Counted from the stretch's first letter, positions 23,502 through 36,959 are shown. The stretch: 64,000 bases of DNA from Dipteris shenzhenensis (GCA_047967505.1 CM106538.1); one strand, 5' to 3'. Program-made: numbers and translations. Notes: generated from the letters alone by a model not told the origin.

Positions 23502-26103
23502 CTCACTTTCGCTTGATAATCCAAGTTTTCTCACTAGGTACTTTTTGACCACCGATATTGGCATCTCCCCATCTCTGCAGTTGATAACATATGTTAGACA
23601 TTGTTAAAGGAGCAAGGCTTCATAATCGGCGTATTATTCCGATGCCTTGAACTGTTCAAATAATTGGTCTTTGGAACTCAAAAGCTTTTCTGGATGGTGT
23701 GTTCAACGTACTTGATTCGCATGTAAATCTTTTGCATTGGAGGGAGTTCTTCATAAACCTCTTCACTGTTGCTGCAAGCACAACCAGATATGCGCAGTTA
23801 AGGTCTGTAAAATGCTAAAACCTGGGATTAGATCTTAGGCCGAGCAGACGTGCATGCTTTGATAAGCGCGTCGAGTTATGTGTGCGGCGCTGTATTCAGA
23901 TACAAAGGAAGGAAGCCGGGTTATAGTGGGAATTATGAATCCTTCATGTGTATGCTTCTATTGCTAGCAAGATAGATATATGCCACAGGCTACAGAGTAA
24001 GGCCATTGCCTTTCCGTAGGGCATCTCTTATCCAGGCAAACAATCATTCACGCCAAAGCTGAATTTGTAAAGGAAGGAGAGCAGGCAGCTGCGATTTTAT
24101 ATGTTTGAGAGCAGTACACAGCGTGTGGAAAGTGAGACGAAACGTTGCAATCTCTTGTGCAGAGCAAAGAGAAGATGGGTTTGGCGGATGCAATGGAGAG
24201 TGCGATAAGGTGGTGTAGACGACAGGAAGGTTGCAGGGTGGAGGCTTACGATGAAGGAGCAGCTTCCAAGGAGAACCAGATTCCGGGGTGGCCGCGGGAG
24301 GGCGGAGGGCTGGCGAGGCGCAGGCCAAGGGCGGAGGAGGAGGTCGTGGCCGGAGCGGCGAGGGCAGGAGGGTGGTGGTCGGAGGGTGGCGGAGGGGGGC
24401 GGCGATGAGGGGGCGGAGGGCGAAGCGGTGGAGGGTGGTAGAACGATTGGGAGCGATCGACGACGAATCTGGCGTTAGGGGCAGCGGAGCGATGAACGGA
24501 ATTGGTGGGCGATCTGTCGACGGAATTGGTGGGCGGGTAGAGGAGGGTAGAGTTGAAGCGCCGGGCCGCCAACGCATGCCAGGGCGGCGGATAATCACCT
24601 CCGCCGCCGGAGGTCCAGCTTCGCGGAGGCGTTACTGCCCCGCCCCACCGTTCTCTTCCGGCCAAGAGCGCCGCCCATGCTTGATCGTTTGCCGCAGGTC
24701 TATGGCTTGTCGCCGCTGTCCCCTGCAGCCATGGACTGTTTTCTAGCGTGCCTCCTATCGCCGCCTCCGCTGCCCCCGTCGCTGGCGCCGCCTTCTGCAG
24801 CCTCTTATCTGCATTAAATGCTTGATCTGGAGCCCGAATATAGGGTTCCTGCTCATACGTCGCCGCCGCATACTCACACGTTGCTACTTCCGCCCTCCGG
24901 AAACCGGCATTTGCCATCCCCCATGTAACCTCATCCCCCCTGCCTCCCATTCCGCACCTCCGTTCCCTTCCCATGTCCATCCTCGCCATCAACGCGCTGA
25001 ACGGAGGTGCTCCTTGAGATAAAATCACCTCACCTGGCCGTTGCATCTCCCTCCCTCCCCCCCACTGCATACTCATCTCCGTTCCATAGCTTGCACTCGC
25101 CATATCGGCGTATCCTTGCCGCTCTGATCTCCCTCTGCCCGATATATAGGTCCTCGACACCTCTTCACGCGCCTTACTAGATCTCCTAGCAATCTCTTCC
25201 TCGGGTGGTCCTGATGAGGCTTGAATTTTCTCTTCAGGAAGCAACTGCAACGTCACCAGAGCATGTTGCGATGGATCTGATTCTGCACTACCTATCCGGC
25301 CTCTCTCTATGCTCACCTCATTCGTCACCTTGTTTGATTCGGAGTTTGTTTGACCTAGACTAAGCTGAAGCCAGCTTTCCTCTCTTTCATCCTGCATAGC
25401 ATCTTCTCCGACCGTGGCAAGCCTTGCACTCATGGTTATGTCATTGACCTTGTTTACATGCGGGAACTGTGACGCTCCAGTCAGAGCAAACATTTCAGTG
25501 GCTGCCATAGATTCAGGGAAGCTAAATCTGTTACTTTCAGGCAACCGATCCCCTCTTCCGGTGGTACTCGGTGGTGAATCATGTCTTCTAACAGACCTTT
25601 TAACAGAGAAGGAGAGTTGCTCAGCAGTTTTGGACATAGTTGCTCCAGCCTTCAAGGTAAGGGTACAGCTCTCGTCCAAACTGCTGCGCGAGCTTTCTTC
25701 GGCCATTGGCTCGGCAGTTAGATCTGAATCCCCAGCGCTCAGTTCCGAGGCCGAGTTTGACGCATTTCCTTGCCTTGCCTGCTCTTCGCCTTCCTCCTTC
25801 TGCACTTCAACATCCTCTTCCGACTCTGAAGGTCGGTTTCTGACCCTTCTGTTCACCGCAGGAATATGTTGAGCTTGTCCGAAGAATGACATAACAGCAT
25901 ACGTTCTCTTTCCCAAATCGCAAGCAGATGAAATGCTCGGTGTCTCAAAAGGTCTCTCTGTTTGGCTTTTCTGGTACCCGGCCCCTGAATTTCGCAAAGT
26001 GGATGGACGAGCGGAACAAACTCTCCTTTGGTAGATCAAAACAGAATCGCCAATTTCTGGGGATCGTGATAAATTGAGTCCTGTGGAAGTCCGATCTGCT
26101 CGC
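23502..26103 (-). CDS. LAX PANICLE 2-like RAWUL-domain nuclear protein, three internal exons (partial)
   Basis: Minus-strand exons 26103-24250, 23771-23712 and 23574-23502 join in frame. Introns follow GT-AG: donors GTAAGC, GTACGT and GTACGT; acceptors GTGCAG, CTTGCAG and CTGCAG. The large exon carries an EAR-type motif LQLSLG within SWLQLSLGQ (25353-25370), acidic and serine-rich stretches, and a proline-rich end closing with GIWFSLEAAPSS. The next exons give EEVYEELPPMQKIYMRIKDG and EMPISVVKKYLVRKLGLSSE, the start of a RAWUL (ubiquitin-like) domain. Order EAR, variable middle, IWF.L.AA, RIKDG, KYL..KLGL matches LAX2-type proteins; DRIP/PRC1-type RING proteins share the RAWUL half, but no RING exon was found. 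LAX2 in rice is a nuclear factor for axillary meristems; EAR motifs recruit corepressors. The final exon (expected V-E-I-x-C start) and the start exon are not located. The first in-frame Met in the large exon is at 25892. Confidence 0.8.
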
Positions 26104-27170
26104 CTGCACCAAATACAATCAATTTACAGTGAGATGTGGAAGAGGACACGTCAGTAATTAAAATGGGATTTTCTACTTCTGGAAAAAATTTCGTGATATG
26201 GTTAAGCATGCTTAGACACTTGTCTGTTGCACATATAAGTCTAGACTATTTGAATCAAGAGTTCGTCTTGGACTAGTTCTGCAACTCAAAATAAGTTAGA
26301 TCGAGATCGTGCAGAACGGGCCATGACTATGCGGAGGTTCGTGAACAATGAGGCTTCAAGCATCAGGAGGTGAGGTTTCAGCTTGCAGGCCATCACAACA
26401 CACAACAGAGGTGAAAGTGAAGCCTGAGTAGTAGGACATGAAAACATGGTCAAAGAAGAAGCTCGGTCACCTCAAGTGGCTGAGGTGTGGAGGTGGATCC
26501 TGATCCGTCACGTAACAGCTCGCACTCGAGTAAGTAATCGGACTGCTTTCAACCGGTTGTAGTCTTTGAATGCACGGACCCGTCCACCTTTCTAACATAT
26601 TAGTCTTGCACTTGAACCATGTGTTCCCTCTTTGCTTCCAACCGCTATCCTCGAACGAAAATGCTCAATAGAACCGATGGCTTGATCCCTACAGAAACTT
26701 CTTACCAAGCTTTGCCGTAGCAGCTTTGACTTACATATGCTTGCAGCGCCTTCTACCTTACAGAAGGCTAAAACAAACCTTACATCAACAGACTGAGAAT
26801 ACATATAAAGAATACATATAACAGGCAGTTACCGAGATCTCTGCCTTTTGACAACCGGTGTGTTTGCGCAATTCACTAGGGCTTCTCAACTGGTTAGTAA
26901 TAGAAGCCTCTTACTTCGACATATGGCAGGTCGTACAAAAGCAATGCCATGATCCTAGAGTAGCCGTCCTGAAGTAGCGGGAACTCGATGTACACCAACA
27001 ACTACTTGTTAAAACCTAAAGCTGCTATCAGACTCTGCTACAAGCTGAGACCGATTAGGTCTACCGTAAGCAGAGTCCAGATGCGGAGAAACGATAATGG
27101 AATAGTTCAGATGTGAGACGTATATTGCTGCACTATAGTTGGGAAAGGAAGAAAAGCAGAGATGAGACCT
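26104..27170 (-). other. Probable intron upstream of the LAX2-like large exon
   Basis: The acceptor TTTGGTGCAG ends at 26104. At about 27165 the minus strand reads CTGCAAACTGGTATAGG, a candidate donor for a 5' leader exon. Stops crowd all frames between; no RING or other domain exon was seen. Confidence 0.45.
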
Positions 27171-27765
27171 ATACCAGTTTGCAGAAACGAAAACAAGAAG
27201 AGCGACAGATAGTCGATCGCAACGGGGGTTGAGAGAGTTTGAAGCGTTTGGGCCCTAATGGATTTCACGTTGGCTATGGATCAATGATGATGGCACCCCA
27301 CGAGAGCCCAACTACGTGGGAATATGGAAACGGTGAAAGCAGAGGGCCTGATAAGAAGGAGCGGAAGGGAAGATGGAGGGGCCAAGGGAGGGAATGATGC
27401 AAAGCGTGGGAAGGAAGGGGAGGGAAGTGTGTGATGGTGGGGGTTAAGGTTGCGTGCAGCGGCTGGGAGGTGCAAAAGAGGAGGGAGAGGGGCGGTTGTG
27501 AGGGTGGAAAGAATGGGATGGGAGAGACGGGGGGGCGGGACGGAAGCGATGGCTAAGGCTGTGGCTATGGGGATGGCGAGAGGCACGCCTTGAATGAGCA
27601 GCAGCGCAGTGCACGAGGAAGAGGGAGGGTGCCTGCAAAAGCTAAGGAGAGGGGAGGGTAGCGAGGAGATGGCGGTTTTTGGCTGCTGCGCCAACCTCTC
27701 ATCTTGCACTTTTGGGCTCACACTTTAGTGTTCTGTTTCGTTGGCTTTCTACAGTAGCCCACGTG
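27171..27765 (-). promoter_or_regulatory. Putative 5' leader and promoter of the LAX2-like gene
   Basis: GC content rises and the minus strand is rich in CT and CCCTC tracts, typical of plant 5' leaders. A G-box core CACGTG lies at 27760-27765. Open frames here (such as the 146-codon one at 27281-27721) are low-complexity Pro/Ser/Leu reading of CT-rich DNA and are not supported as proteins. The link to the gene is by position and strand only. Confidence 0.4.
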
Positions 27766-29270
27766 CAGTCAGCATGAAAAACCATTCCTTGATTCTACCT
27801 TCTTCTCATCACCTCCACCGTCGTCGTTGGGGAGTGCCATGCAAGGGTCCAAGCAATTAAATGTAGTGCTTGAAGTCAAGCTGAATCGTTGTTGCATATC
27901 CTCTCCTCTGTTTTCATAGACCTGTAGAGTTGGAGAGAACGTTCCAGCGGCGGTGAGCTCCTAGGCTAGAGGGGATCTATGGGCTGGTGTCAGTGCTAGA
28001 CTAGTAGCACTAGCGTTTCATTGGGACATGGCAAAAGCTTGTTAGTAGCGGTGATACGGAGCTTCCGGGAAGCACTCTTACCACAAGCGCCCCCGACCGC
28101 TCCCCCACTACCACCTCCTCCCCCCCCCAAAAAAAGAAAACCCCTTCATGCTATGAGTGAAAGGCCCCATGAAGGAATTTTCCAAAGGCTTGAGGATTTT
28201 TTTAAATAGTAAGTCTACAAGAGGTCCCATCTTGACCTGTAATGTTCAGCTAGGTTAGCTTGCTTAGAGAGTGACTTGGATTGTGACGGATGACATCTTT
28301 TACAAAAGAAGATACATCTATATGATGGCCACGACCCACAATTACATTTTGGCCAACCGTGGACCTTGACACTCTAGACATGGAAAAGAGGATCCCCCCC
28401 GCCAATCGTCCTTCTCCCCTTTCCTACTTCGTGAATGTGTGCTCGCTATATCATGAATGAGCAATGGTGTGTCAATATGCATAACTCTGAGGAAAGCTCA
28501 CCATGAATTCGCCCAGAAAAGAAATATGCACTTGTGGCAGCAGCTCTAGGTTAAGCCACCTTAGACTGTTGCAAGTCATGCTACCTTAGATTTTCATTGT
28601 GTAAGAGGAGATACACATGGGTGATATTTTACTCTTATAAACAAGATGCGATCCAATAGTCTACATGGTCTCTCCATCTTTGATGGACCAAGAATAAAGG
28701 AGAGGATGGCTCTCCCATGATACAATGACTTGTGATGGAACTCATGAGGTGTTTTATGACTGCATGTCCATCCACTTGTCATTTTATCAGGAGAAGTGTC
28801 ATGTCCTCCCCCTCTCCTTCTCATGAAAAACTTGGGGAGGTGCTCACCAACTAAGTTCAAGTGTATGAATATGGTGATAATCTAAGCTAGAGAATTGTGT
28901 CATCGAAGAACTAATTATGCTATAGTTGAGCGTTTCTATCCAATCACTATGTACACATGAAACAATCTTTCTCTATCAGAGGTGCCTTGTGTGTTGATGG
29001 TTTCTAGTTCGGAATGGTAAAACAACTAGAAGTGGTGTGTTAGGCTACCGAATTCAATTTTTGGTTCTGAAGCGTATTTTATTAGCAAGAGCTAAATTAA
29101 ATGTTACTTTTCTGACTAAGGCCTTCGATGTGCTCATAAGCTCGTATACCTTTTGATGTCCTAGGATTACGCCATACGATCTATGGTCCGCAAGTCCACA
29201 TGCAAAGAGAATAGAATATGTAAACATAAGAAAAAGATGGCCACAGTGCAACAAGGAAGGTAAAGTGGAT
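27766..29270. other. Spacer
   Basis: A C/A homopolymer patch lies at 28120-28140. No supported gene was found. An open frame at 28594-28860 (minus) has no recognisable features. Confidence 0.45.
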
Positions 29271-29275
29271 GTGTA

Positions 29276-29460
29276 GATTGGGGTGCCCTATTAGGAAAAC
29301 CAACATACAACTTGGTAATATTTAAATTAATACAACTTTCTAATTTTGTGAATTAAAAATGCTTTGCTTTATGTATATTTTTGTCAATTTTTAGATTAAG
29401 AAAATTCTAATTTTGAATCCATGTTGTATGGTTACATACTTTTGGGTGCACTTCCATGGG
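29276..29460. mobile_element. Degenerate MITE, family C
   Basis: The left end has TTGGGGTGCCC and the right GGGTGCACTTCCATGGG, with a body of TTATGTATATTTTTGTCAAT and CATGTTGTATGGTTACATAC. Flanks ATGTGTAG and TAGTGTAG agree at 6 of 8. Related sequence is at 4440-4610. Confidence 0.5.
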
Positions 29461-29959
29461 TAGTGTAGACATGGGTGGTCAAGGTCCCCAAGGTGAGATG
29501 TGCAGTTTTAGTGCTAGTAGCAAGGCTTAAAATTTGCTGATCTAGTTTCTCTCTATTTAATGGTCAAAATGCAACATATTATGCAAAACATTGATCATGA
29601 TCCCTTCGTTTGTCATTACTTCATCACGAGTCCCATATAAGGTTGTCCTTTTATCCACCGCACATCCAAGACCACCTCAAGTGTCTCTATCATGGTTGTC
29701 ATCTTGATCGCCCCACCGGCTTTCTAACTGTAAATGTGCAACAAAAGTGTCATCTCAATGGAGAGAGTCCCAAATGGGGGCCTTTTCTTTCAGAGCTACA
29801 AACCTTGCCTATGCCTTCTATGTCCTTGCTTGCATACATGCACTTCTAAGGACAATGTTATACCCCTCTAACACCACCATCATATATCAAATTGCAAGGT
29901 TAAAAGTCTATGTTCCTCTCCCTCCCCCACACATGGCCCAAACCACCTGATCTATGGTG

Positions 29960-30090
29960 AGATCTCTTTACATACACGTGTGCCCATGCATGCACATGCA
30001 CATAGACCTACTGCATACATTGCATGGGCATGCATATAGACATGCCACATACGGCGCTATGCATGCACGCACTCACACACACAAATTCAT
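29960..30090. repeat. Alternating CATG/CACA-rich low-complexity tract
   Basis: Repeated CATGCA, CACATG and ACACAC words form an alternating purine-pyrimidine tract that could adopt Z-DNA. No unit is cleanly periodic. Confidence 0.5.
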
Positions 30091-30099
30091 GAACACATG

Positions 30100-32205
30100 T
30101 GCACATATAGTGCCCCCTATCAAGGTTCATCACCTACGTTTATACGTGTTGATAGTCTTTAAATTCAATATGCTGAAATAGCACCTATTCTGCCTATTTA
30201 ACTCCTATTAATTTTCTCTCCTTGTGCTATGTGCTCAACTCAAGGGTTCTATATTCACGTTTCAATAATCATATCCATACCCTATTTTAACTAACACATG
30301 TGTTGTATTATACTCTTTATTGTCATCGTCAATCAGACAACATCCATGTCACCACATTCCTCACAAAATTCGAGACTTGATTTTGTATATTAGCTTTGAT
30401 CTTTGAGGCAGTAGCCATCTTTCCTCATGCCTACAAAAGTCATCTCACCTATTCCTATAAATTAAATATCATTAAGCCTTTTTGTTACATTTTACACCTC
30501 ATCAACATGAGTTCAAAATTTGCTTGCATTAGAAGTCTATGAGTTGTATGCCTTCATTGTATATTTAAAGAGTGATAAATGATCAAAATTATATATTCAA
30601 CTACTTTCTTTCAAATCTAACCTACCAAGCCTACTCAGCAAAAACACTCCATATGTTAGCATGATCTCCTAAAAACAAGTAAAAAAGTCAGAGCATGTAT
30701 GGAATTTCCTTCATTATAATCTCCAACATGTACATTAAAAATATCCAACTTACATATATAGACCACCTCTTTCAAATAAGATAGGAATAAGTAAAAGTTA
30801 ATCTATACCAAATGATCGAACAAAATCTTGACATCCCCTTTCCTTAATTCACATTTAAACCTTGGATTTGCCTCCACATTGAGAAAATATTATGTGTTCC
30901 TTCTACAACAGTACGCCTTGCTTGTTGTTCTATGTATCATAGTAATTGAGTTGCATGAACTCTTTAAAGAATGATCATAATGTAAAGTTGTATTAGAATT
31001 CATGTTGTACTCCATCAAGTCTTTAAAATCTCTCTTTCTAAGCATCAATACTAGAACAATCACGTTGCCTTTTAGTTTTTTTGGGGAATATTTCCATTTA
31101 ATTTTCAATCTTTCATACTTTTACATTCATCTATTTCATTTGAGACCTTTACAATTTTGCATTCACTCAAGTGTAGGTGACTCATATAGACTGACTTCGC
31201 AATCACTACTTGCATGAATCCTCAGCATGGGATTATTAAAGTAGAAATCCAATATTATTTTATGTGTGATATAGTTGAGTGGACATTGGAAACGCAAAAA
31301 ACAAGGTATGATATGACTAACCATACATCTATGCTAATCCCTGGAAGGAATCCCTAACCCTACACTTTTTGATGTAAAAAGCTTCCAAATTATTCTTTCA
31401 CATGACCCAAGAAAGTAGATCTTTATGCTACAAGTGTTCTACCCATAAAGAATTAACTATGATTGAGATTGTCGTTCTTTGTATGAATGAGGACACAAAA
31501 TCAAATGCGATATCTTTTTACCCTTTTTATTTAAATTTTTCATGAAGTAAAGCTTACAACATTGTCAAACATGATAGAACTACCTACCTTTGTTTACTTA
31601 ATAACACCATGAAATCATGATTTAAATTCATGCCTTTAGGATGTTTTATGTACAAGTACATACTTTTAATGTTCCCATTGTTGATGTACTTAGAAGAGGC
31701 TCCATATTCTTTTCCCAAAACAAAAGTTAAAAGTCACTATAGTTTCCATCGATCTAGTAAGACATGAAGTCAACATATATTGTACATAATGAGAAAAACA
31801 GATCACGAAGAACATCAATATTAATGCTTATTCCAATGGGTATCAATAAATGAAGAACATCAAAATTGATGCTTATTCCAATGGGTATCTCAACAATGTA
31901 GCTGTGTCAATGTATATACTGATACTAGTACTACTGAATGTTTAGAAATACCTCCAAAAGTCATACAAGCTAGGATTGAACATCCAAACCATTAAATTAC
32001 CTTCACATAATCATGATGAAATCGAGAAATCAATTCTCATAATCCATATTAAACAACAAAGGATGAAAAGGTCTCTTCATGGATAAAATAATCAAGGGCA
32101 AGTTTTTACATCAAGAGTTTCATGTTTAGCCAACTCCATCATGCCAACTTAGTCTATGTTTAATTCTCTCCTAGCGTCACCTTTATCTTTGGGATCTATA
32201 TTAGC
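30100..32205. other. AT-rich spacer with a short tandem duplication
   Basis: A unit of about 53 bases containing GATGCTTATTCCAATGGGTA is present twice at about 31808-31895. No gene was supported. Confidence 0.5.
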
Positions 32206-32212
32206 GAAAGCC

Positions 32213-32435
32213 CTTTGAGGGGTCACTCATAGATATGTAAGCATAACATGTGGGTTCCACAGAACGTATTTTTTAAGTCCTCTTTTTTATAGAAGGGCAT
32301 CATATAAAGGGGATATGTACATATTGAATATAAAAATGGTATGTTTTATTCATGATAATTTATAGATAAGCGGTTTTACAAATAGGCTTTGAATGCACAC
32401 GATATATAAGGTTTATATATAGTGACCCCCCCAAG
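32213..32435 (-). mobile_element. hAT-like MITE, family A, reverse orientation
   Basis: Ends read CTTTGAGGGGTCACTC and TAGTGACCCCCCCAAG. The body has GGTTTATATATAGTG and TTTGAATGCACACGATATA as in the other reverse copies. The flanks do not give a clear duplication, so the borders are approximate. Confidence 0.75.
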
Positions 32436-32439
32436 CTAA

Positions 32440-32990
32440 ACCTTGATCCTCTAATGGTGATGATTCAACAAATTTGCTAGAAGACATACTACTTGTGGTT
32501 ACCTCAAAGGATGATGAATTGGGAACTCCTATAGCATTTGATGCATCAATCCAAATCATTGACATCTTGGTATCCACACCTCTATCTTTAAATCATAGTG
32601 TATTACAGGTAAGAAACTAGTCCAGATGGCACACCAACTACGTTGAACAAAAAACTTTGGGAACTCAGATATATATTGAACTTCTTCACATAACTCAAGA
32701 AGACGAAAAGTATCATTTTCATTCATCCAAAGTTTGGTAGAATCTATGGAGTAACAACCACTATCATATGTCAATGCTATAGCATTGGGGCCCAAGATAA
32801 CACTAAATCATTTTACATAATTTCTATACAGGACTTGTATGATATTGTGTGGTTTCACACTGATCCAGATGTGAGAAAAGTAAAGTCTTGCAAATATAGT
32901 TGTGTCATGTTAAGAGCCACAATTGTCTCCTTGTAGTCACTGTTTATATTTTGGCCTCTTCATGTATTAAATCCAATTTTTCATGTCATT
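32440..32990 (-). pseudogene. CACTA remnant, DUF4216-like region
   Basis: A minus-strand frame (32795-32556) reads YSIDSTKLWMNENDTF then LLELCEEVQYI, parallel to SGFVTIDSTKFWQ and LVLPQQCEQ in CACTA copy 1. Upstream residues in broken frames (NHTISYKSCIEI) fit the preceding part of the domain. It is a separate, older lineage from the two close copies. Confidence 0.65.
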
Positions 32991-32999
32991 TCTATTGAG

Positions 33000-35475
33000 G
33001 ATACAAAATTCTAGGGATGACCTTTTTTTGAGCGGTCTAAGCATTCAAGCAAAGGAAAAAAAAGCTTTCAGCTATGTGAAAACATGGCAAGAATAGATGG
33101 ACTTTAACAAAGCATGGAAGTTATTATAGGAATGCCTATTTTTTACACAAATCTTTACATAAATCTTTAGCAATGGTGAATAACATAATGGGATGGCTTT
33201 TGAAGAAACCCACATGTAGAGTGGATTTCCCTATGAAAATTCCATTATAATCCTTCTTACAACTTCTATTTAATAGGCGATCAGATGGAAAACCCTCTCT
33301 TAACCTTTCCTTCATGATAGGTTTCTTTAATTCATTGAAGCGAGCCATCTAGGGTAGTTTCACGACTAAAATCCCTTTGAAATAGCTTTTCCCAAGTAGT
33401 TTCTCTGGCAAAATTACCTTGGACAACACTTTTAAAAGTGACATAACTTTCACATCCAATGTCCAAATATAGTGATTCAAACACCCAAATTGATTTTAAA
33501 AAGGCTAGTTGAGTACATTTATCAGTTATACTTTGCAAAATATTGCATATATAGTCTTAAATACTATATTGTTTTTAATGAGAGTAGATATATAAGGCCA
33601 AGTTAAAAATATATTTATACAAATTTTAACTTCTTTAGAGACATGCCCATATTTATGCTATAAATACATTAGGAAGATCTCGTCATATGATAATATAAAT
33701 GTGTTTAATAAGTAGTTATATATGTATATTATTAATTCATTTAGAGTGATTGTAAGGGATGTTTCTTAAAGAAATTCTTTTCAACAATCTTGTTAGGTAA
33801 CTATATGCTACAAACGATGCTTGTGAACAAGAAAATTTACTTATGTGAAATGAATGGGTGACTTTTCTATGTACAGCATGTTAATGTGCTCAAAAAAGTT
33901 CTTCCAAGGCACTTCTATTAGACGGGCTAATAAGTTGTCCTACTGTATCAATATAGATAGTGAGTTGTCCTCTAATATCAATATAGATATTAGAGGTACA
34001 AATTAGTGCTATAAGCTAATCCTATACTTGAAATCCCCTCATAAATTCAAAAAAAAGTTTATTTTACTTGTGCTACATTGTGAAGATTTCATGTGCTAAA
34101 AATACATGCTAATACTAGTAAAAGCATAGCAAGTCAACATGCTTCTACCAACTATTATTTGGGCACCATCCATCTCGTTATCCATATGTATGTGGTTTAA
34201 GTGACTTGTCCTATAAACTATTATATTGACTCCTATGGTCCTCAAACTTTCCCTTCATATGGGTTCGTCGAAGCAAGACCTCCATACTTATCTATAACTA
34301 GAAGGACTTAGTATCACTAACTTTGGGACAAGAAATTAAAACCTAACACTTGTTTTGGATATGTAGTGGCATTGGGGGCTTGGATATAGAGCCTAGTGGT
34401 AGACAATAGAGATCACCTTGGAGTTAACATATGCTAGTCAAGGTATTACTATAGGTTTGAGGAGCTTGGAGATATAGTTGTATGAGCAAGATCATGCCCA
34501 TGGGCAGCAATGACTTACTAATGTTTGTGTTGATTATAAGTACTTTAATTCTAGATGTTGGTGGCCTTAAACCAATAGTGTTTTATCAGCATATATGATT
34601 TTCACCATGTGGTTTGTAGTCGTAGGCTTGATCATGGAAGTTATTTGCCATGTTTTCAAGTTGATGTATCCAACTATTATACTATTAAAACCTTATAAAT
34701 ACCAAACATGACATCTTTTCAACTGAGAAAGAAAGAAATCACCCTTAATTGTGCCCTCCAAGCCATTGATCATGAATTGAACGGGACCTTCGCAAATCCC
34801 ACTTCAACCTCATACATTTCTAAAGATGTGTGCAAATTCTAAAGCTTGGTCCACAATTTGCATTATCCATTTCAAGATGTAGTTCCTTTATCTCAAACTT
34901 GTTCTTGATTCTACTCAAACATATAGTCAAGTTGCCCGTGGTCTAGGCTCTACATAGACGTAATATCCAAATAAGTAAATTTCTCATTATAAAATGGATT
35001 CCTTGTACTTAAATCCCCCTCTCAAGAATATTACACATTTGCAAAGACAACAATTAAACAAAGTTTTTGGGTGGCCACTCTGTATAGATTTATGAGATTC
35101 ATATTCCCTCAGTTCCTATGGGCACGTGGAATTCATGAGTGGCATCTATTCTCCAAACTTGGATCTACCCAATCAATGATATATATCACATATTTTACAC
35201 TACATCTTCATTACATATAAATATACTAGATTACACCATAGCCCAACATTCAATATCTTCCTGATTGTTCTTTAGTTAAGAAATCACATCCCTGAATGCT
35301 TCAACCATCATATTGTCCTCTCATGCGGAAGGATTCATCTTTGTATGATCATGTTTCTACATTTTCTGTACAATTGCCATATAATCAATGTATACTTCCA
35401 AGAATTTAGTGCAATATTTTGCCTCTTATTCATAAACGTGCCATTAGGGTATGTCTGATGTCCAAAGATATTGCA
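33000..35475. other. AT-rich spacer with a perfect small hairpin
   Basis: Bases 33969-33996 form an inverted repeat with 11-base arms CCTCTAATATC and GATATTAGAGG and a 6-base loop. Short minus-strand frames at 33136-33538 have no recognisable motif. Nothing else was identified. Confidence 0.5.
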
Positions 35476-35480
35476 TTATT

Positions 35481-35700
35481 CCCTAGGGGTGTCACTAAGT
35501 AATATGCAAGATGTCACATGCAACCAACAAAAGGGGTTCTATATTTTTATGGAATTACATCAAATATACATACATAAGGGGATCTTTATATTCAAAAAGT
35601 GAAATTTTCCATACATAAGGGGTACTTTTATCATCTTGGAAGTTACATATAAGTTATAACAATCCATAGATATGGGGGTTTCTATCATGCTATAAACATC
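35481..35700 (-). mobile_element. MITE related to the 8049 element, one end lost
   Basis: The left end reads CCTAGGGGTGTCACTA. The body (CATACATAAGGGGATC, TTTCCATACATAAGGGGT, GGAAGTTACATATAAG) matches the reverse complement of the copy at 8049-8338. The right end fades at about 35700. Confidence 0.6.
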
Positions 35701-36640
35701 ATATTAGGGAATTTGGGAAAGTCCCAAGTCCCATTTTGCAAAGATCTTAAAATGGGGGCACGATGAACCCTTTTAAGCTTTTGTCAAATCCCCCTCATGT
35801 AACATATAATTGGAAACCTCTTGAAGAGTAGATTTTAAAGGAACAAACTTTGCCAAATTTGAAGTTTTGATACTCAAGATACAACAATAACTAGATTGAA
35901 AAGAAAAGTCCCAAAGTATTGGGATTTTCCCAAACTTTCTAATATGGTGTTTATATGGGTTTTTCACATAAGATGATTTCTTTATGAATCGATCAATGTA
36001 ATTTCTATCATGACTACCATACATTCAACTTTTCATAGTCTACTACATCAACAAATACCACTACAACCCCTGATAATTGACTACTAATTTCTTAAGTACT
36101 CTCCCTTCATTAAGTTTGACATATTCTCCATGCCACATATCTTGTCGCTAATGTAGTTAAACTTCTAATAGGAGATAGCACTGATATTGTTGATGAAACC
36201 TTTCCATGAATTTTTTTAAACCTCGTCTATGGGCTACTTAGTGCATGCCACTCTATTGCCAATGTCATTAATCTCAAGTATTACTATGGTTTGGTCCTTT
36301 TAACTAAGACTTCTATGCATGGCTCTTTTCATTGTTTCTTTTGTGTTTGGCCAACTTGGCCTTCTTTTCATCCTTTGCTTCATTGTTGGCAACTTTGCTT
36401 TGTAATATAGCTCAGAGATATATCAAATAATTAATGCGACTAAGTATTGAGTATAGAGGAAGATAAAGTAGGTTAGATGGATTTTGTGACAATGATTATG
36501 CAAGAGATCACGAGAACAAAATATGAAGTATTGGTTATGAAATTTTCATAGAAAAGAATCCAAGCATTCATTTATTTAGAAAGCAAATCAAATAGAAAAA
36601 TATAGAGGCATTCATTTACAAAGCAAATCAATGGAAAACT
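35701..36640. other. Spacer
   Basis: No feature could be supported. Confidence 0.45.
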
Positions 36641-36644
36641 AGTG

Positions 36645-36955
36645 CTTGGATGTCACAAAGGTTTCCAATAGATACATATGCAATTATGAAATAAATATAA
36701 AGAAAATGTTCTAATTTCCAAGAAATAAACATTTTTGAAGGATGTTGGGTTTAAAGAAAATGTTCTAATTTCCAAGAAATAAATATTTTTTAAGGATGTT
36801 GGGTTTAAAGAGTTTAGACATATGATGTGATGTCACAAAAGTTTTGCAATAGATACATATGCAATTATGAAATGAATATAAAGAAAATTTTCTAATTTCC
36901 AAGAAATAAATATTTTTTAAGGATGTTGGGTTTAAAGAGTTTAGATATATGATGT
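36645..36955. repeat. Nested tandem repeat (period about 54 within about 180 bp)
   Basis: The block TTTCCAAGAAATAAA(C/T)ATTTTT, then AAGGATGTTGGGTTTAAAGA, occurs three times. The first two are directly adjacent, while the third follows a second copy of AATAGATACATATGCAATTA. One larger duplication containing a smaller one is the simplest reading. Confidence 0.8.
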
Positions 36956-36959
36956 TTCA

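Noticed and set aside
27281-27721. 146-codon Pro/Ser/Leu frame
   Set aside because: CT-rich leader-like sequence; low complexity and open in more than one phase.
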